The notes: a model not told the origin generated them from the letters alone. A stretch of 64,000 bases of DNA from Radiobacillus deserti (GCF_007301515.1 NZ_CP041666.1:1178001-1242000); one strand, 5' to 3'; positions 1 to 7,845 are shown, counted from the stretch's first letter. Made by a program: numbers and translations.

Positions 1-909
1 GGTGACAAGGATACTAGAACCGAGAAAACCGAATTGCTCTGAAATCGCGGTAAAAATCATATCCGTGTGCTGCTCTGGAATTTCCGTCACTTCAAATTCT
101 CTAAATCCTTTACCAGTAAGCTGTCCAGATCCTATCGCCATCATAGCTTGGATTAGATGATATCCTCCTGATTTACTATATCTCTCAGGGTCTAGCCAGC
201 CATTGAATCGAGATTCTACGTGGTCAAAGCCACTTTTGTCCATAAAAGCATCCATTTCTTTAGGGAAATAGAAGAACAATGCTACTACGATTCCCGCTAT
301 GACAGCAACGGAAGCGAGAATCGTAAAAAGGATTCTCCAACGAACTCCTGATACTAAAATCATACAGCCCACGATGGCAGAAAGGACAAGAAACCCTCCT
401 AAATCGGGTTGGATTGCCACTAAGCCCATAGGTGGTAGGGATACGAGTAATATTTTTCCAAGCAACCATATATCGCTTTTAATGGATTTATATTTCGTAT
501 TTTCATGATGTCCCATAATCAAATGGGCAATCGTAATCACGAGAAAAACCTTCATGAACTCGGCTGGCTGCATCGTTCCAAATACAGGTATATTCATCCA
601 GCTCGTAGCCCCATTAACCGTTTTGATAAGCGGCGGTCCTGGAAAATTGAAAGCAAGCATGAGTAGTAATATCATCCCGAGCCCATATAAAAACCAGGTG
701 ATTTGTCTAAGTCGGTCATAATCAACGAGCATAACGACTGCGATAGCCATCGATCCGACAATGTACCAGACAACTTGTTTTAGAAAGTAGTTTTGATCCA
801 GAGTAGGCTGTAACGAGTAAATGGTAAAACAGCTCACAATGCCGAGCAATATTAAAATTAAAATTAAGGAATAATCTATATTAGGTGTATTCGAATTTCT
901 TGAACTCAT
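1..909 (-). CDS. RodA/FtsW/SpoVE-family peptidoglycan glycosyltransferase (3' end outside window)
   Basis: SEDS-family integral membrane protein. The family polymerises lipid II for cell elongation, division or spore cortex. About 303 residues are visible from ATG at 909; the C-terminus lies beyond base 1. The segment is a run of hydrophobic helices with the SEDS signatures PAEFMK at about residues 115-120 and QPDLGG at about 167-172, and ends near PEQHTDMIF, which resembles the PEQHTDFIF motif of RodA. A SEDS protein is about 390-400 residues, so roughly 90 are missing. It diverges from mgtE across an AT-rich 317-bp gap. Which paralogue it is (RodA, FtsW or SpoVE) cannot be settled without the C-terminus; the family call is secure. 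Confidence 0.88.
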   Translation of the reverse strand, partial: MSSRNSNTPNIDYSLILILILLGIVSCFTIYSLQPTLDQNYFLKQVVWYIVGSMAIAVVMLVDYDRLRQITWFLYGLGMILLLMLAFNFPGPPLIKTVNGATSWMNIPVFGTMQPAEFMKVFLVITIAHLIMGHHENTKYKSIKSDIWLLGKILLVSLPPMGLVAIQPDLGGFLVLSAIVGCMILVSGVRWRILFTILASVAVIAGIVVALFFYFPKEMDAFMDKSGFDHVESRFNGWLDPERYSKSGGYHLIQAMMAIGSGQLTGKGFREFEVTEIPEQHTDMIFTAISEQFGFLGSSILVT

Positions 910-1226
910 TTTGATTCCTTTCTAACTAAGAAATTCAGTCAATTATTTGTATAAGTGTATGGAACTGTTCGTTCATTTAATAAAGATAAAAATAAAAATG
1001 TATCTCTACGTTAACTTTTCCTTTAAAATTATTAGTATAGCTTTTTATGACAATATATACTATCAGTTTACATCATTAGTAAAGTTTTTTCACTGCATCG
1101 TTTGAAAAAGATAATGACTTTGTCGAATAGGTCCTGCTTCCATTTATATCGACGAATGAACGAGGAAAAAAGTTTCTTCTTTCTATAAAATAGTGGATAA
1201 TGTTCACAGGCAAGGAGGGAATAGAA
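910..1226. other. Divergent intergenic region between the SEDS gene and mgtE
   Basis: AT-rich, with no ORF of note. I looked for the magnesium-sensing M-box leader that often precedes magnesium transporter genes in Bacillus and could not recognise its conserved blocks. A single TGTCGAA heptamer (Spo0A-box-like) lies at about 1122. The mgtE ribosome-binding site AAGGAGGGA is at 1212-1220. Confidence 0.5.
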
Positions 1227-2597
1227 ATGGAGCACTTAGATGCACAAGAGCGTGAACAGCAATGGAAAAAGATTCAAGAAGCGTTATTTAATAAACAAAT
1301 CGGGGAGTTTCGTGCCGAGTTTCTAGAGCTACATCCTTATGATCAAGCGAAAATCTTTGAAGAGCAATCAGAAGATGTTCGAATGCTTATATATAGCTAT
1401 TTGTCACCAGAAGAAATGGCAGATGTCATGGAGAATATTGATTATGAGGATGTAGAAGAATTTTTTACAGAAATGGATCCTCGCTATGCTTCTAATGTGT
1501 TAGCTGAAATGTCCACGGATGACTCTGTAGATATTTTAAACGAGCTAGATAAAGATAAAGTGGCTAGCTTTTTAACGATCATGGATAAGGAAGCGGCACA
1601 AGAAATAAAAGAGCTACTTCATTATGAAGAAAAAACAGCGGGAAGTCTCATGACGAATGAATATGTCGTGATTCACGCTGGACAAACGGTAAAAGAAGCG
1701 ATGCGTCATCTTCGTCAAGAAGCACCAGAAGCAGAGACGATTTACTATACGTACGTTGTAGACGATCAAAAGCGATTGGTTGGGGTAATTTCATTAAGAG
1801 ATTTGATTATTGCTGAAGGGGATTGGCTCGTATCGGATGTCATGAGTGACCGTGTTGTTTCTGTATCGGTTGGACAGGACCAAGAAGAAGTGGCACACAT
1901 GATGAGAGACTATGACTTCCTAGCATTACCAGTTGTTGATTTTCAAAATCACTTATTAGGGATTATTACCGTCGATGACGTCATGGATGTAATGGAGGAA
2001 GAGGCAAATGATGATTACTCCAAGCTCGCCGGGGTATCGGAAACGGAGCGTTCGGATCAGAGTGCACTTGCTGCGGCAAGTAAGCGGCTTCCTTGGCTTA
2101 TTATTTTATTATTTTTAGGGATGTTCACTGCAAGTTTAATCGGTCGCTTTGAAAAAGCACTGGATGTTGTCCCTATCTTAGCTATTTTCATTCCTTTGAT
2201 TGCAGGGATGGCTGGAAATACAGGTACTCAATCTCTAGCGGTTGCTGTACGAGGTATTGCAACTGGAGAGATTGAAAAGCTAGGAAAAACAAAAATAATT
2301 ATTCGAGAAGGACTAACTGGCTTAATTACAGGATTAAGCTGTGGAATCGTTGTGACTGGTGTCGTTTACGTGTGGCAAGGGAATTTATTTCTCGGCATGC
2401 TCGTTGGACTGTCCATCATGATGACCTTAATAATTGCGACCATTGCTGGTTCGATGATTCCATTAGTAATGCATCGATTTAAAATTGATCCAGCGGTAGC
2501 GTCAGGACCATTTATTACAACGATTAACGATATTATTTCCATTCTCGTTTATTTTGGTTTAGCGACTATGTTTATGGACTTATTATTAAAACAGTGA
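1227..2597 (+). CDS. mgtE: Magnesium transporter MgtE
   Basis: Homodimeric Mg2+ channel of the cell membrane, 456 aa. Order of parts: a helical MgtE N domain (to about residue 120), two CBS domains (about 130-250; they sense cytoplasmic Mg2+ and gate the pore in characterised homologues), then five hydrophobic helices in the C-terminal third. The pore-family signature PLIAGMAGNTGTQS lies at the start of the second membrane helix. An ATG at 1200 is in frame, but the strong AAGGAGGGA at 1212-1220 places the real start at 1227 (MEHLDAQER). A weak hairpin with a T-run follows the stop. Single-gene unit; family call certain. Confidence 0.95.
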   Translation: MEHLDAQEREQQWKKIQEALFNKQIGEFRAEFLELHPYDQAKIFEEQSEDVRMLIYSYLSPEEMADVMENIDYEDVEEFFTEMDPRYASNVLAEMSTDDSVDILNELDKDKVASFLTIMDKEAAQEIKELLHYEEKTAGSLMTNEYVVIHAGQTVKEAMRHLRQEAPEAETIYYTYVVDDQKRLVGVISLRDLIIAEGDWLVSDVMSDRVVSVSVGQDQEEVAHMMRDYDFLALPVVDFQNHLLGIITVDDVMDVMEEEANDDYSKLAGVSETERSDQSALAAASKRLPWLIILLFLGMFTASLIGRFEKALDVVPILAIFIPLIAGMAGNTGTQSLAVAVRGIATGEIEKLGKTKIIIREGLTGLITGLSCGIVVTGVVYVWQGNLFLGMLVGLSIMMTLIIATIAGSMIPLVMHRFKIDPAVASGPFITTINDIISILVYFGLATMFMDLLLKQ

Positions 2598-2604
2598 GAA
2601 TTGA

Positions 2605-2637
2605 GAAGGTTCCTTTTGAGAGGGCCTTTTTATTTTG
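2605..2637 (+). terminator. Imperfect Rho-independent terminator after mgtE
   Basis: AAGGTTCC pairs imperfectly with GGGCCTT across a short loop and runs into TTTTTATTTT just after the mgtE stop. Confidence 0.55.
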
Positions 2638-2675
2638 GGAATACTAGGTCAAAAGGCTCGGAATTTCCTGATTCA

Positions 2676-2720
2676 TTGAGTTTTTGGATAGAATCAGATA
2701 AAATAGTAGTAGGTACTAAT
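2676..2720 (+). promoter_or_regulatory. fabI promoter with overlapping FapR-type operator
   Basis: A sigma-A promoter is visible: -35 TTGAGT (2676-2681), 17-nt spacer, -10 TAAAAT (2699-2704). Overlapping the -10 and just downstream is ATAGTAGTAGGTACTAAT (2703-2720). Its reverse complement, ATTAGTACCTACTACTAT, matches the FapR operator consensus (TTAGTACC-N-TACTAA type). FapR is the malonyl-CoA-responsive repressor of fatty-acid synthesis and controls fabI in B. subtilis. The fapR gene itself is not in the window. Confidence 0.75.
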
Positions 2721-2774
2721 AACAAGGTATAAAATCACGTTATTTATAATCATACCCCTCAAGGAGGCAGTAAG

Positions 2775-3551
2775 ATGAATTTTTCATTAGAAGGTCGTAC
2801 ATACGTCGTAATGGGTGTTGCGAACAAACGGAGTATTGCTTGGGGAATTGCACGTTCTCTTCATGAAGCTGGTGCACGATTAATCTTTACCTATGCATCG
2901 GAACGGTTTGAAAAGCCAGTAAAAGATTTAGTCGCTACGTTAGAAGGACAGGATGCATTGTTTTATGAATGCGACGTTACTAACGATGAGGCAATTCAGA
3001 AGACATTTGGTGACATTCAAAATGATGTTGGTGTCATTCATGGCTTAGCGCACTGTATTGCATTTGCAGATAAAGAAGACTTAAAAGGAGAATTTGTTGA
3101 TACGAGTAGAGATGGATTCTTGCTTTCTCAAAACATCAGTGCGTATTCATTAATCGCCGTTTCAAGGGCGGCGCAACCACTTATGACGGAAGGGGGAGGA
3201 ATTGTAACCCTTACTTACCTTGGTGGTGAAAGAGTCGTTCAAAATTACAATGTAATGGGTGTTGCAAAAGCAAGTCTAGATGCAAGTGTAAGATATTTAG
3301 CGAACGATCTTGGGAAACATAACATTCGGGTTAACGCTATTTCTGCAGGTCCGATTCGTACACTTGCTGCGAAAGGGGTTGGGGACTTTAACTCTGTATT
3401 AAAACAGATTGAAGAAAAGGCACCACTTCGTCGTACCGTGTCCCAAGAAGAAGTGGGAGATACAGCATATTACTTATTAAGTGACTTATCCCGTGGGGTA
3501 ACAGGAGAAATCCTTCACGTGGATTCTGGCTTTAATATTTTGGGTCTATAA
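2775..3551 (+). CDS. fabI: Enoyl-[acyl-carrier-protein] reductase (NADH) FabI
   Basis: Last reductive step of each type II fatty-acid elongation cycle: reduces trans-2-enoyl-ACP in the cytoplasm. 258 aa, the usual length. Rossmann-fold short-chain dehydrogenase with the atypical FabI nucleotide motif GVANKRSIAWG at 14-24 and the catalytic Tyr158-x6-Lys165 pair in NYNVMGVAK. The C-terminal GPIRTLAAKG substrate loop is intact. The RBS AAGGAGG lies 8 nt upstream of ATG. It is immediately followed by cotO, an order also found in B. subtilis. Expected to be repressed by FapR through the operator upstream. Confidence 0.97.
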   Translation: MNFSLEGRTYVVMGVANKRSIAWGIARSLHEAGARLIFTYASERFEKPVKDLVATLEGQDALFYECDVTNDEAIQKTFGDIQNDVGVIHGLAHCIAFADKEDLKGEFVDTSRDGFLLSQNISAYSLIAVSRAAQPLMTEGGGIVTLTYLGGERVVQNYNVMGVAKASLDASVRYLANDLGKHNIRVNAISAGPIRTLAAKGVGDFNSVLKQIEEKAPLRRTVSQEEVGDTAYYLLSDLSRGVTGEILHVDSGFNILGL

Positions 3552-3563
3552 GAAGATGAGAGA

Positions 3564-3596
3564 ACGAGCTTGGTTACGTCCAAGCCCGTTTTTTAT
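3564..3596 (+). terminator. fabI terminator
   Basis: ACGAGCTTGG-loop-CCAAGCCCGT stem with one mismatch, followed by TTTTTTATT. Confidence 0.85.
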
Positions 3597-3598
3597 TA

Positions 3599-3634
3599 TT
3601 CGACAAAAACCGGGTGGTGCCTGTCACCTCCCGA
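3599..3634 (+). repeat. Dispersed CGGGTGGTG hairpin repeat, copy 1
   Basis: TTCGACA, then AAAACCGGGTGGTG, loop CCTGT, and CACCTCCCGA (one arm mismatch). Sits directly downstream of the fabI terminator. One of eight copies in the window. Confidence 0.85.
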
Positions 3635-3653
3635 TTTTTCTTTTTGCTGTAGG

Positions 3654-3681
3654 CACATCTCCTAACGTGTTACATATACTG
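3654..3681 (+). promoter_or_regulatory. Candidate sigma-K promoter of cotO
   Basis: -35 element CAC ending at 3656, a 16-nt spacer and -10 CATATACTG (3673-3681), one base off the sigma-K consensus CATAnnnTA. Late mother-cell expression is what the coat gene downstream would need. Inferred from consensus only. Confidence 0.5.
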
Positions 3682-3718
3682 AGGTGAAGAGTAAGAGTAA
3701 AGGGGAGATGACCAGTCC

Positions 3719-4231
3719 ATGAATAAAAGATTCTCGCGCAAGCCTATGCTCTATATCCAGCAGCCGGAATTAGGCAAGCCTTCTGCTAAGATGCAGGTGA
3801 ACTATCGCACAACAAAGAAGAGAAAAGCTTCCGCCGAAAAGTCAGTGCCTGAGAAGCCAGTAAAAGATGAAAAGGCGAAAACGAAGAAGCGTATCAAGCA
3901 ACTAACAGATATTCCAGTAGAAGAAGACACTTCTGTAGACGAAATAGCAGATTCGTCTTCTTCATCCTCTGATGAGGCAGATGAGAATACAAACAGCTCT
4001 CGACGTAGACGCTTCAAAGAGTTATCCATGGAGGAAAGAATTGAATACTTTATGAACGTACCCTCCAATGTCCCGCGAATGAAATGCCAAGTAATCACTG
4101 AGGAAACTAAATATAGAGGGATCATTACAGATTACAAGGATAACATCGTGTATATGAGAGTTACGAAGAGACCATTTCGGGTTCAATTAAATTTAGACGA
4201 GATATTAGACGTACAATTGATCGGATTTTAA
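3719..4231 (+). CDS. cotO: Spore coat protein CotO
   Basis: Morphogenetic protein of the spore outer coat or crust, 170 aa. The N-terminal block RKPMLYIQQPELGKPSAKMQ (residues 7-26) and the C-terminal block from VPRMKCQ to LIGF (about 118-170) match CotO as I know it from B. subtilis. Between them is a charged low-complexity linker rich in Lys, Glu and Ser (about 30-105), typical of coat proteins. No signal peptide or membrane helix. It lies between fabI and a convergent cotZ-type gene, preserving the B. subtilis fabI-cotO-cotZ neighbourhood although cotZ is inverted here. The RBS is GGGGAG about 8 nt before ATG. Confidence 0.88.
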   Translation: MNKRFSRKPMLYIQQPELGKPSAKMQVNYRTTKKRKASAEKSVPEKPVKDEKAKTKKRIKQLTDIPVEEDTSVDEIADSSSSSSDEADENTNSSRRRRFKELSMEERIEYFMNVPSNVPRMKCQVITEETKYRGIITDYKDNIVYMRVTKRPFRVQLNLDEILDVQLIGF

Positions 4232-4238
4232 GCATGAG

Positions 4239-4270
4239 AAAAAGGTCTGAACATTTGTTCAGACCTTTTT
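4239..4270. terminator. Bidirectional terminator between cotO and cotZ
   Basis: Perfect stem AAAAAGGTCTGAAC / GTTCAGACCTTTTT with a 4-nt loop; T-runs on both strands serve the two convergent genes. Confidence 0.92.
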
Positions 4271-4282
4271 AAATGATAACTA

Positions 4283-4738
4283 TTAAAGTGCGTCGATTGC
4301 TGGTAGGCAAGTGATGTGGCAGAAGCAGTGTGCATCAACAGTGATACAGATTCCAGTTGTTTCTAAGTTACCAGTAAATTGACTAACTGGAGTTTCTGGA
4401 TTGTCATCTGGATCGTTAGGGTCGCGTAACAACTCTAAAGTTGCACAGCAATCATCGTCTACATCTTTAACACGGAAGTAGAAGCTACCTTCGATGTCGC
4501 TAATTGCATCGTAACAAGCTCCGAAACCTTTAAATGGTTTACCTTCTTTTGTATAAAGAAGAACAGGAACAGTATCTAATTCGTTTGCAGCTGGTAGTGT
4601 GTTGTCACCAAGTAGATCAGCGATGGATTGTTCACAGTTTACGCAACCATTTTCGATAATATCGGATTGTGCATCTGCAATTTCTTTTAGAATGTCGCAC
4701 ACACAGTTCCCTGTGTTGAATTCTTTTCCGCAAGACAT
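4283..4738 (-). CDS. cotZ: CotY/CotZ-family spore coat protein
   Basis: Cysteine-rich structural protein of the spore crust, 151 aa from MSCGKEFNTG. Ten or more cysteines, including CVCD and CVNC near the N-terminus, ACYD in the middle, DDCCATLELL and the terminal HCFCHITCLPAI block, which is characteristic of CotY/CotZ. In B. subtilis these proteins form disulfide-linked lattices. An upstream ATG (4759) is in frame but would sit on top of the RBS AAAGGGGA, so 4738 is chosen. A candidate sigma-K promoter is at 4785-4811. Whether it corresponds to CotY or CotZ cannot be told apart by eye; the symbol is given from position next to cotO. Confidence 0.88.
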   Translation of the reverse strand: MSCGKEFNTGNCVCDILKEIADAQSDIIENGCVNCEQSIADLLGDNTLPAANELDTVPVLLYTKEGKPFKGFGACYDAISDIEGSFYFRVKDVDDDCCATLELLRDPNDPDDNPETPVSQFTGNLETTGICITVDAHCFCHITCLPAIDAL

Positions 4739-4784
4739 AATGAACATTTCCCCTTTCAAATGTTTTTGACTTCTTAGTCTTTAA

Positions 4785-4812
4785 TAGAGTATGTAGATAT
4801 GGCTTTGGTGTG
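4785..4812 (-). promoter_or_regulatory. Candidate sigma-K promoter of cotZ
   Basis: On the minus strand: -35 CACAC with AC at 4811-4810, 16-nt spacer, -10 CATACTCTA (4793-4785), an exact match to CATAnnnTA. Confidence 0.6.
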
Positions 4813-4883
4813 TGGGCAAACATCTAAATCAGAAAGAAAGATTCGTTCGTCTAGAAAAAGAAGAGAAAACAGGCGAATGTCCC

Positions 4884-4912
4884 TTACTTTTATAGGGCAA
4901 CTACATAGAATA
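4884..4912 (+). promoter_or_regulatory. Candidate sigma-K promoter of the Pro/Arg-rich small protein
   Basis: -35 TTAC (AC at 4886-4887), 16-nt spacer and -10 CATAGAATA (4904-4912), an exact CATAnnnTA match. Back to back with the cotZ sigma-K-like promoter. Confidence 0.6.
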
Positions 4913-4950
4913 ATAGCGATTAAGCAATAGGAAAAGGAGTGAACCAATTC

Positions 4951-5145
4951 ATGTCTGAACGTAAAAAGGTTATACATGTGAAAGATCTTGTCATCCAAGC
5001 AGAAAATGTTCGTATCGAACCACCACGTCCTCGTCCACGTCCAGTACGTCCATTCCCACCCCAACATCCACGTTTTAGAAGAGACGAAGAAGTTGAGGGA
5101 ATCGAGGATGAATCCGAAATCGAAAGCAGCAGCAAAGACGAATGA
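4951..5145 (+). CDS. Small Pro/Arg-rich protein, probable spore coat component
   Basis: 64 aa, not a family I recognise. Start MSERKKVIHVKDL at ATG 4951 (RBS AAAAGGAG at 4932-4939). Three parts: a short N-terminal helix-like segment (VIHVKDLVIQAENV), a basic proline-arginine tract with PRPRPRPVRP at about residues 28-37, and an acidic, serine-rich tail. No membrane helix. It diverges from cotZ and both face a shared 212-bp gap carrying sigma-K-like elements, so a coat or crust role is likely by association. Repetitive, charged composition is common in coat proteins. Function otherwise unknown. Confidence 0.75.
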   Translation: MSERKKVIHVKDLVIQAENVRIEPPRPRPRPVRPFPPQHPRFRRDEEVEGIEDESEIESSSKDE

Positions 5146-5150
5146 TATAC

Positions 5151-5185
5151 AAAAAGGGGGTAGCTAGAAGCTACCCCCTTCCTTA
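5151..5185 (+). terminator. Terminator after the Pro/Arg-rich gene
   Basis: AAGGGGGTAGCT-AGA-AGCTACCCCCTT perfect stem, followed by CCTTATT. Confidence 0.85.
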
Positions 5186-5250
5186 TTCGACATAACCTAA
5201 CAAAAACCGGGTCGTGCCTGTCACCACCCGAAAATGTCACCACCCGAAAA
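5186..5250 (+). repeat. Dispersed CGGGTGGTG hairpin repeat, copy 2, with duplicated 3' arm
   Basis: TTCGACA at 5186-5192, then ACAAAAACCGGGTCGTG, CCTGT loop and CACCACCCGAAAA. The last unit TGTCACCACCCGAAAA is repeated in tandem directly afterwards. Confidence 0.85.
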
Positions 5251-5370
5251 GAGCTTTTTTGTTTGACGGTCATATGCGGTTTCTTTTTTCCGAATCATAT
5301 TTCATAACAGGCATACTTTTTGACTAAAACGGGTATATATAAATAAATCATTAGTAGGGAGGTTTCCATC

Positions 5371-5646
5371 ATGGGTTATATTCTTCCGATTCCAAACTAT
5401 CAATATAGTGATTATCATACGAGAACAACCACGAAAGGTACCGATCCTTTTCATATTGGGAAAGTATATAAATCAAAACTTGATCGAAATCGTCCCTTTG
5501 AAGAGCAATTAGATGAGCTTCGAGAAGAGCCGGAAGAGATGGCTGCATATCGAGAAGGTAGAAGACGAATATATTACCATGTACCTATGGAGCAATTATA
5601 TGCAGAGCTTACCGGTGTGGGACAACATATAAACGAAAAGATATAA
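5371..5646 (+). CDS. Hypothetical protein, 91 aa
   Basis: I do not recognise this family. Soluble, charged protein with an aromatic N-terminus (MGYILPIPNYQYSDYH), a Glu/Arg-rich helical middle (PFEEQLDELREEPEEMAAYREGRRR) and no Cys cluster or membrane segment. The RBS AGGGAGG (about 5356-5362) supports the ATG. It sits just downstream of the coat-gene block; the upstream TATATA region has only a weak resemblance to a sporulation promoter (AC, 16 nt, GTATATATA). A spore-related role is possible by location only. Confidence 0.7.
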   Translation: MGYILPIPNYQYSDYHTRTTTKGTDPFHIGKVYKSKLDRNRPFEEQLDELREEPEEMAAYREGRRRIYYHVPMEQLYAELTGVGQHINEKI

Positions 5647-5655
5647 GAGAACGGT

Positions 5656-5692
5656 TTAAAAAGGCTGGGGTGAATACCTTGGCCTTTTTATT
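5656..5692 (+). terminator. Terminator after the 91-aa gene
   Basis: AAAAAGGC...GCCTTTTTATT stem with an interrupted GG/CC inner pairing. Confidence 0.75.
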
Positions 5693-5730
5693 ATGCTATA
5701 ATAGTCCAAAATCAATCGAGAGGTGAGCAT

Positions 5731-6636
5731 ATGGACTTTCAGCAACTGCACAATACCTGTTATTGTTTCCATGGTCCAGTTAACATTGGATACGTACAAC
5801 AAGGTTCTGAGGGACTCTTAATCGATGCAGGAATTGATAAGTCAACAATGAAAAAGGTAATTCGTCAGTTAGAAGAAAAGCAGCTCCCTATCACTCATCT
5901 ATTCCTTACACACGCACATACGGATCACTTCGGTGGTGCTGCTTATCTTCAACAACATTATGAGGTTTACACTATTGCTCCTGAATTGGAAGAAGCCATC
6001 ATACGTAATCCAGTTCTAGAACCGATTTATTTGTTCTCAGGTAATGATCCCTTACCAGAATTACGCAATAAGTTTTTAGAAGGAACATCAGCTAGAATAA
6101 ATCAAATCGTAACAGAAGGTAAGTATTCGATTGGGAATTTCTATGTTGAAACGTACTTCCTTCCAGGCCATAGCTATGGACAATTAGGAATCAAAGTAGA
6201 TGAAGTGCTATATGCAGGAGATAGCTACTTCAGTGAAGAGCAACTACATAAGCACAAAATTCCGTTTCTAACAGATGCCTATCAATTGCTAGAAAGCCTT
6301 CAAAAACTGAAGGAATTAGACTGCATAGGTGGAATTCCTGGCCATGGTGATTTCGAAAAAGAATTTCACCGAACCGTGCAAGCTAACATCCAATACCACG
6401 AAAAGCTCCTAAGATGGTTAGAAGACGAAATAATAAACGAAGAGACTGGCATTTCGCATGAACAAATCGTAAGTAGAATGTGTAATCAGTTTGGAGTCCA
6501 GCCTAAGCATTTGTCTCAATGGTTACTTTTCCGTACTGCAGTAACAGGCTATATAACAGCACTTATAAAACAAGAAAAAATTAGCCATCGAATCGAAAAC
6601 AATATGTGGGTGTTTCAAACAAAAGAGAAGGCTTAG
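5731..6636 (+). CDS. MBL-fold metallo-hydrolase (glyoxalase II-like)
   Basis: 301 aa, cytoplasmic. Metallo-beta-lactamase fold with the complete two-metal site: THAHTDHFGG (HxHxDH) at about 69-78, LPGHS (about 148), the bridging Asp in LYAGDSYF (about 164) and GIPGHGD (about 205). After the core there is a helical C-terminal region (about 215-300) that resembles the winged-helix tail of hydroxyacylglutathione-hydrolase-like enzymes. Probable thioester or phosphodiester hydrolase; substrate unknown. The RBS GAGAGGTG precedes ATG. Its 3' end overlaps the convergent DUF421 gene by 4 bp. Confidence 0.88.
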   Translation: MDFQQLHNTCYCFHGPVNIGYVQQGSEGLLIDAGIDKSTMKKVIRQLEEKQLPITHLFLTHAHTDHFGGAAYLQQHYEVYTIAPELEEAIIRNPVLEPIYLFSGNDPLPELRNKFLEGTSARINQIVTEGKYSIGNFYVETYFLPGHSYGQLGIKVDEVLYAGDSYFSEEQLHKHKIPFLTDAYQLLESLQKLKELDCIGGIPGHGDFEKEFHRTVQANIQYHEKLLRWLEDEIINEETGISHEQIVSRMCNQFGVQPKHLSQWLLFRTAVTGYITALIKQEKISHRIENNMWVFQTKEKA

Positions 6637-6662
6637 TATGGTTGCACATACAGGCCTTCTCC
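6626..6662. terminator. Hairpin at the convergent ends of the MBL and DUF421 genes
   Basis: GAGAAGGC and GCCTTCTC arms about 20 nt apart, overlapping both stop codons; the T-run is poor, so termination is only probable. Confidence 0.45.
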
Positions 6663-7289
6663 TGTTTTAAATTCTGCAATAAATACCTCTTTTACGGAGT
6701 TGAATTTTTTTTCTTTTAATTGTTTATCTAACCAATTTTGGTCAAATCCAGACTCCCTCACATTATCCCAGAGGACTTCCCCGTCTACAATCATTAATAT
6801 AGGAATATGAACATCTTGCTCAGGAAGCTTCAAATCTTTTCGTGTTGGGGATTGGTCATTGGATGATTTTAATATCGAAATAGATCCATCCGTTTCTAAG
6901 ACGGCATATTCCACTTCTTGAATGGAGAAAGCCCCCTTAGAACGTAACAAGTGCATCAGTTGATTTATATCTAACTTACTCTTTTTCATGGATTTTCTAC
7001 TTACTTTACCTTGATGGATAATTAGAGTTGGTTTCCCTTCAAACAGTTCTCTTGTCCGCTTAAACCTTTGAGTAGACCATTCAATCACATATAAAAGGCC
7101 GCCCCATAAAAAAATAGCAAGAGCCATTTCTTTTAACCCTGCTTTATCATCAAACAGAACATTCCCAACCAATTCTCCGAATATCATTGCAGAAATAAAA
7201 TCAAAAGCTGTTAGCTGAGTAATCTGTGTCTTTCCAAGTAGTTTTGTGATAAATAGTAGCGATACAAAACCGAACAATGTCTCGATCAT
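6633..7289 (-). CDS. DUF421 membrane protein (YetF/YrbG family), first paralogue
   Basis: 218 aa. Three N-terminal hydrophobic helices (to about residue 75) followed by a cytoplasmic DUF421 domain in two alpha/beta repeats, with KPTLIIHQGKV, VEYAVLETDGSISIL and the C-terminal VFIAEF signature. In B. subtilis, proteins of this family occur as several paralogues; biochemical role unknown. The start ATG at 7289 has only a weak RBS (CCAGG). A second, more distant paralogue is at 49826-50548. Confidence 0.85.
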   Translation of the reverse strand: MIETLFGFVSLLFITKLLGKTQITQLTAFDFISAMIFGELVGNVLFDDKAGLKEMALAIFLWGGLLYVIEWSTQRFKRTRELFEGKPTLIIHQGKVSRKSMKKSKLDINQLMHLLRSKGAFSIQEVEYAVLETDGSISILKSSNDQSPTRKDLKLPEQDVHIPILMIVDGEVLWDNVRESGFDQNWLDKQLKEKKFNSVKEVFIAEFKTGEGLYVQPY

Positions 7290-7392
7290 GATGGAACCTG
7301 GAGTAATAGGAATGCACCCCTTTTTATGAGAGTTTGTTCTACCTTTTGGTAGTTTGTCCGGTTTTCAGCAAAAAATGCAAGAGATAGCAAAG

Positions 7393-7419
7393 AAAAAGCC
7401 TTTCAAAAAGAAAGGCTTT
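7393..7419 (-). terminator. Terminator of the yjcH-yjcG-yjcF unit
   Basis: On the minus strand AAAGCCTTT-CTTTTTG-AAAGGCTTT followed by TTCTTTG; overlaps the last codon of the GNAT gene. Confidence 0.85.
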
Positions 7420-7840
7420 ATAACGACTTAATCATCGTCACATGCGGAATTCCTGCATCCATAAACGTATCGGAGATCGTTTTATAGCCTAGTGATTTGT
7501 AAAAACCTTCGGCATGGGTTTGAGCATTCAGTTTTGATTTTTGTAAACCTTTATCCTGAATGTAAGCTTCCATCCTTGAGATGATGTCTTTTCCATACGA
7601 TTTTCCACGGTGCTCCTTCAAGACACAAATACGTTCCAATTTCCCGTAATCCTCCACTAAACGCAGACGACTAGCTGCGACCGGAATATGATTTTCATAG
7701 CCAACAAAGTGAATAGCTATGTCTTCTAAATCATCGATTTCTAATTCTGGCGGGACGTTTTGTTCTTCCACGAAGACTTGTCTACGAACGGAATAAGCAT
7801 CCGCTTTTTCTTGTTCTGTTGCTGCAATACGAACGTCCAT
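7418..7840 (-). CDS. yjcF: GNAT-family N-acetyltransferase (YjcF)
   Basis: 140 aa from MDVRIAATEQEKADAYSVRR; a longer frame to 7885 lacks an RBS, while ACAGGAG lies upstream of 7840. Acetyl-CoA-dependent N-acyltransferase fold: the acetyl-CoA loop V-hydrophobic-x-x-x-R-G-K-x-x-G appears as CVLKEHRGKSYGKDI at about 84-98, and the C-terminal HAEGFYKSLGY motif is typical. Acceptor substrate unknown. Five bases after the yjcG stop, in the yjcH-yjcG-yjcF order (antisense), a trio also adjacent in B. subtilis. Confidence 0.88.
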   Translation of the reverse strand: MDVRIAATEQEKADAYSVRRQVFVEEQNVPPELEIDDLEDIAIHFVGYENHIPVAASRLRLVEDYGKLERICVLKEHRGKSYGKDIISRMEAYIQDKGLQKSKLNAQTHAEGFYKSLGYKTISDTFMDAGIPHVTMIKSL

Positions 7841-7845
7841 CCTGA

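Noticed and set aside
910..1199. M-box magnesium riboswitch before mgtE
   Set aside because: The conserved stem sequences of the M-box are not present in the 290 bp upstream; no transcription-termination hairpin overlaps the RBS either.
4774..5273. Two long minus-strand frames opposite the Pro/Arg-rich gene
   Set aside because: They are antisense shadows of a repetitive CG-rich coding tract, with no RBS; the plus-strand frame has RBS and promoter.
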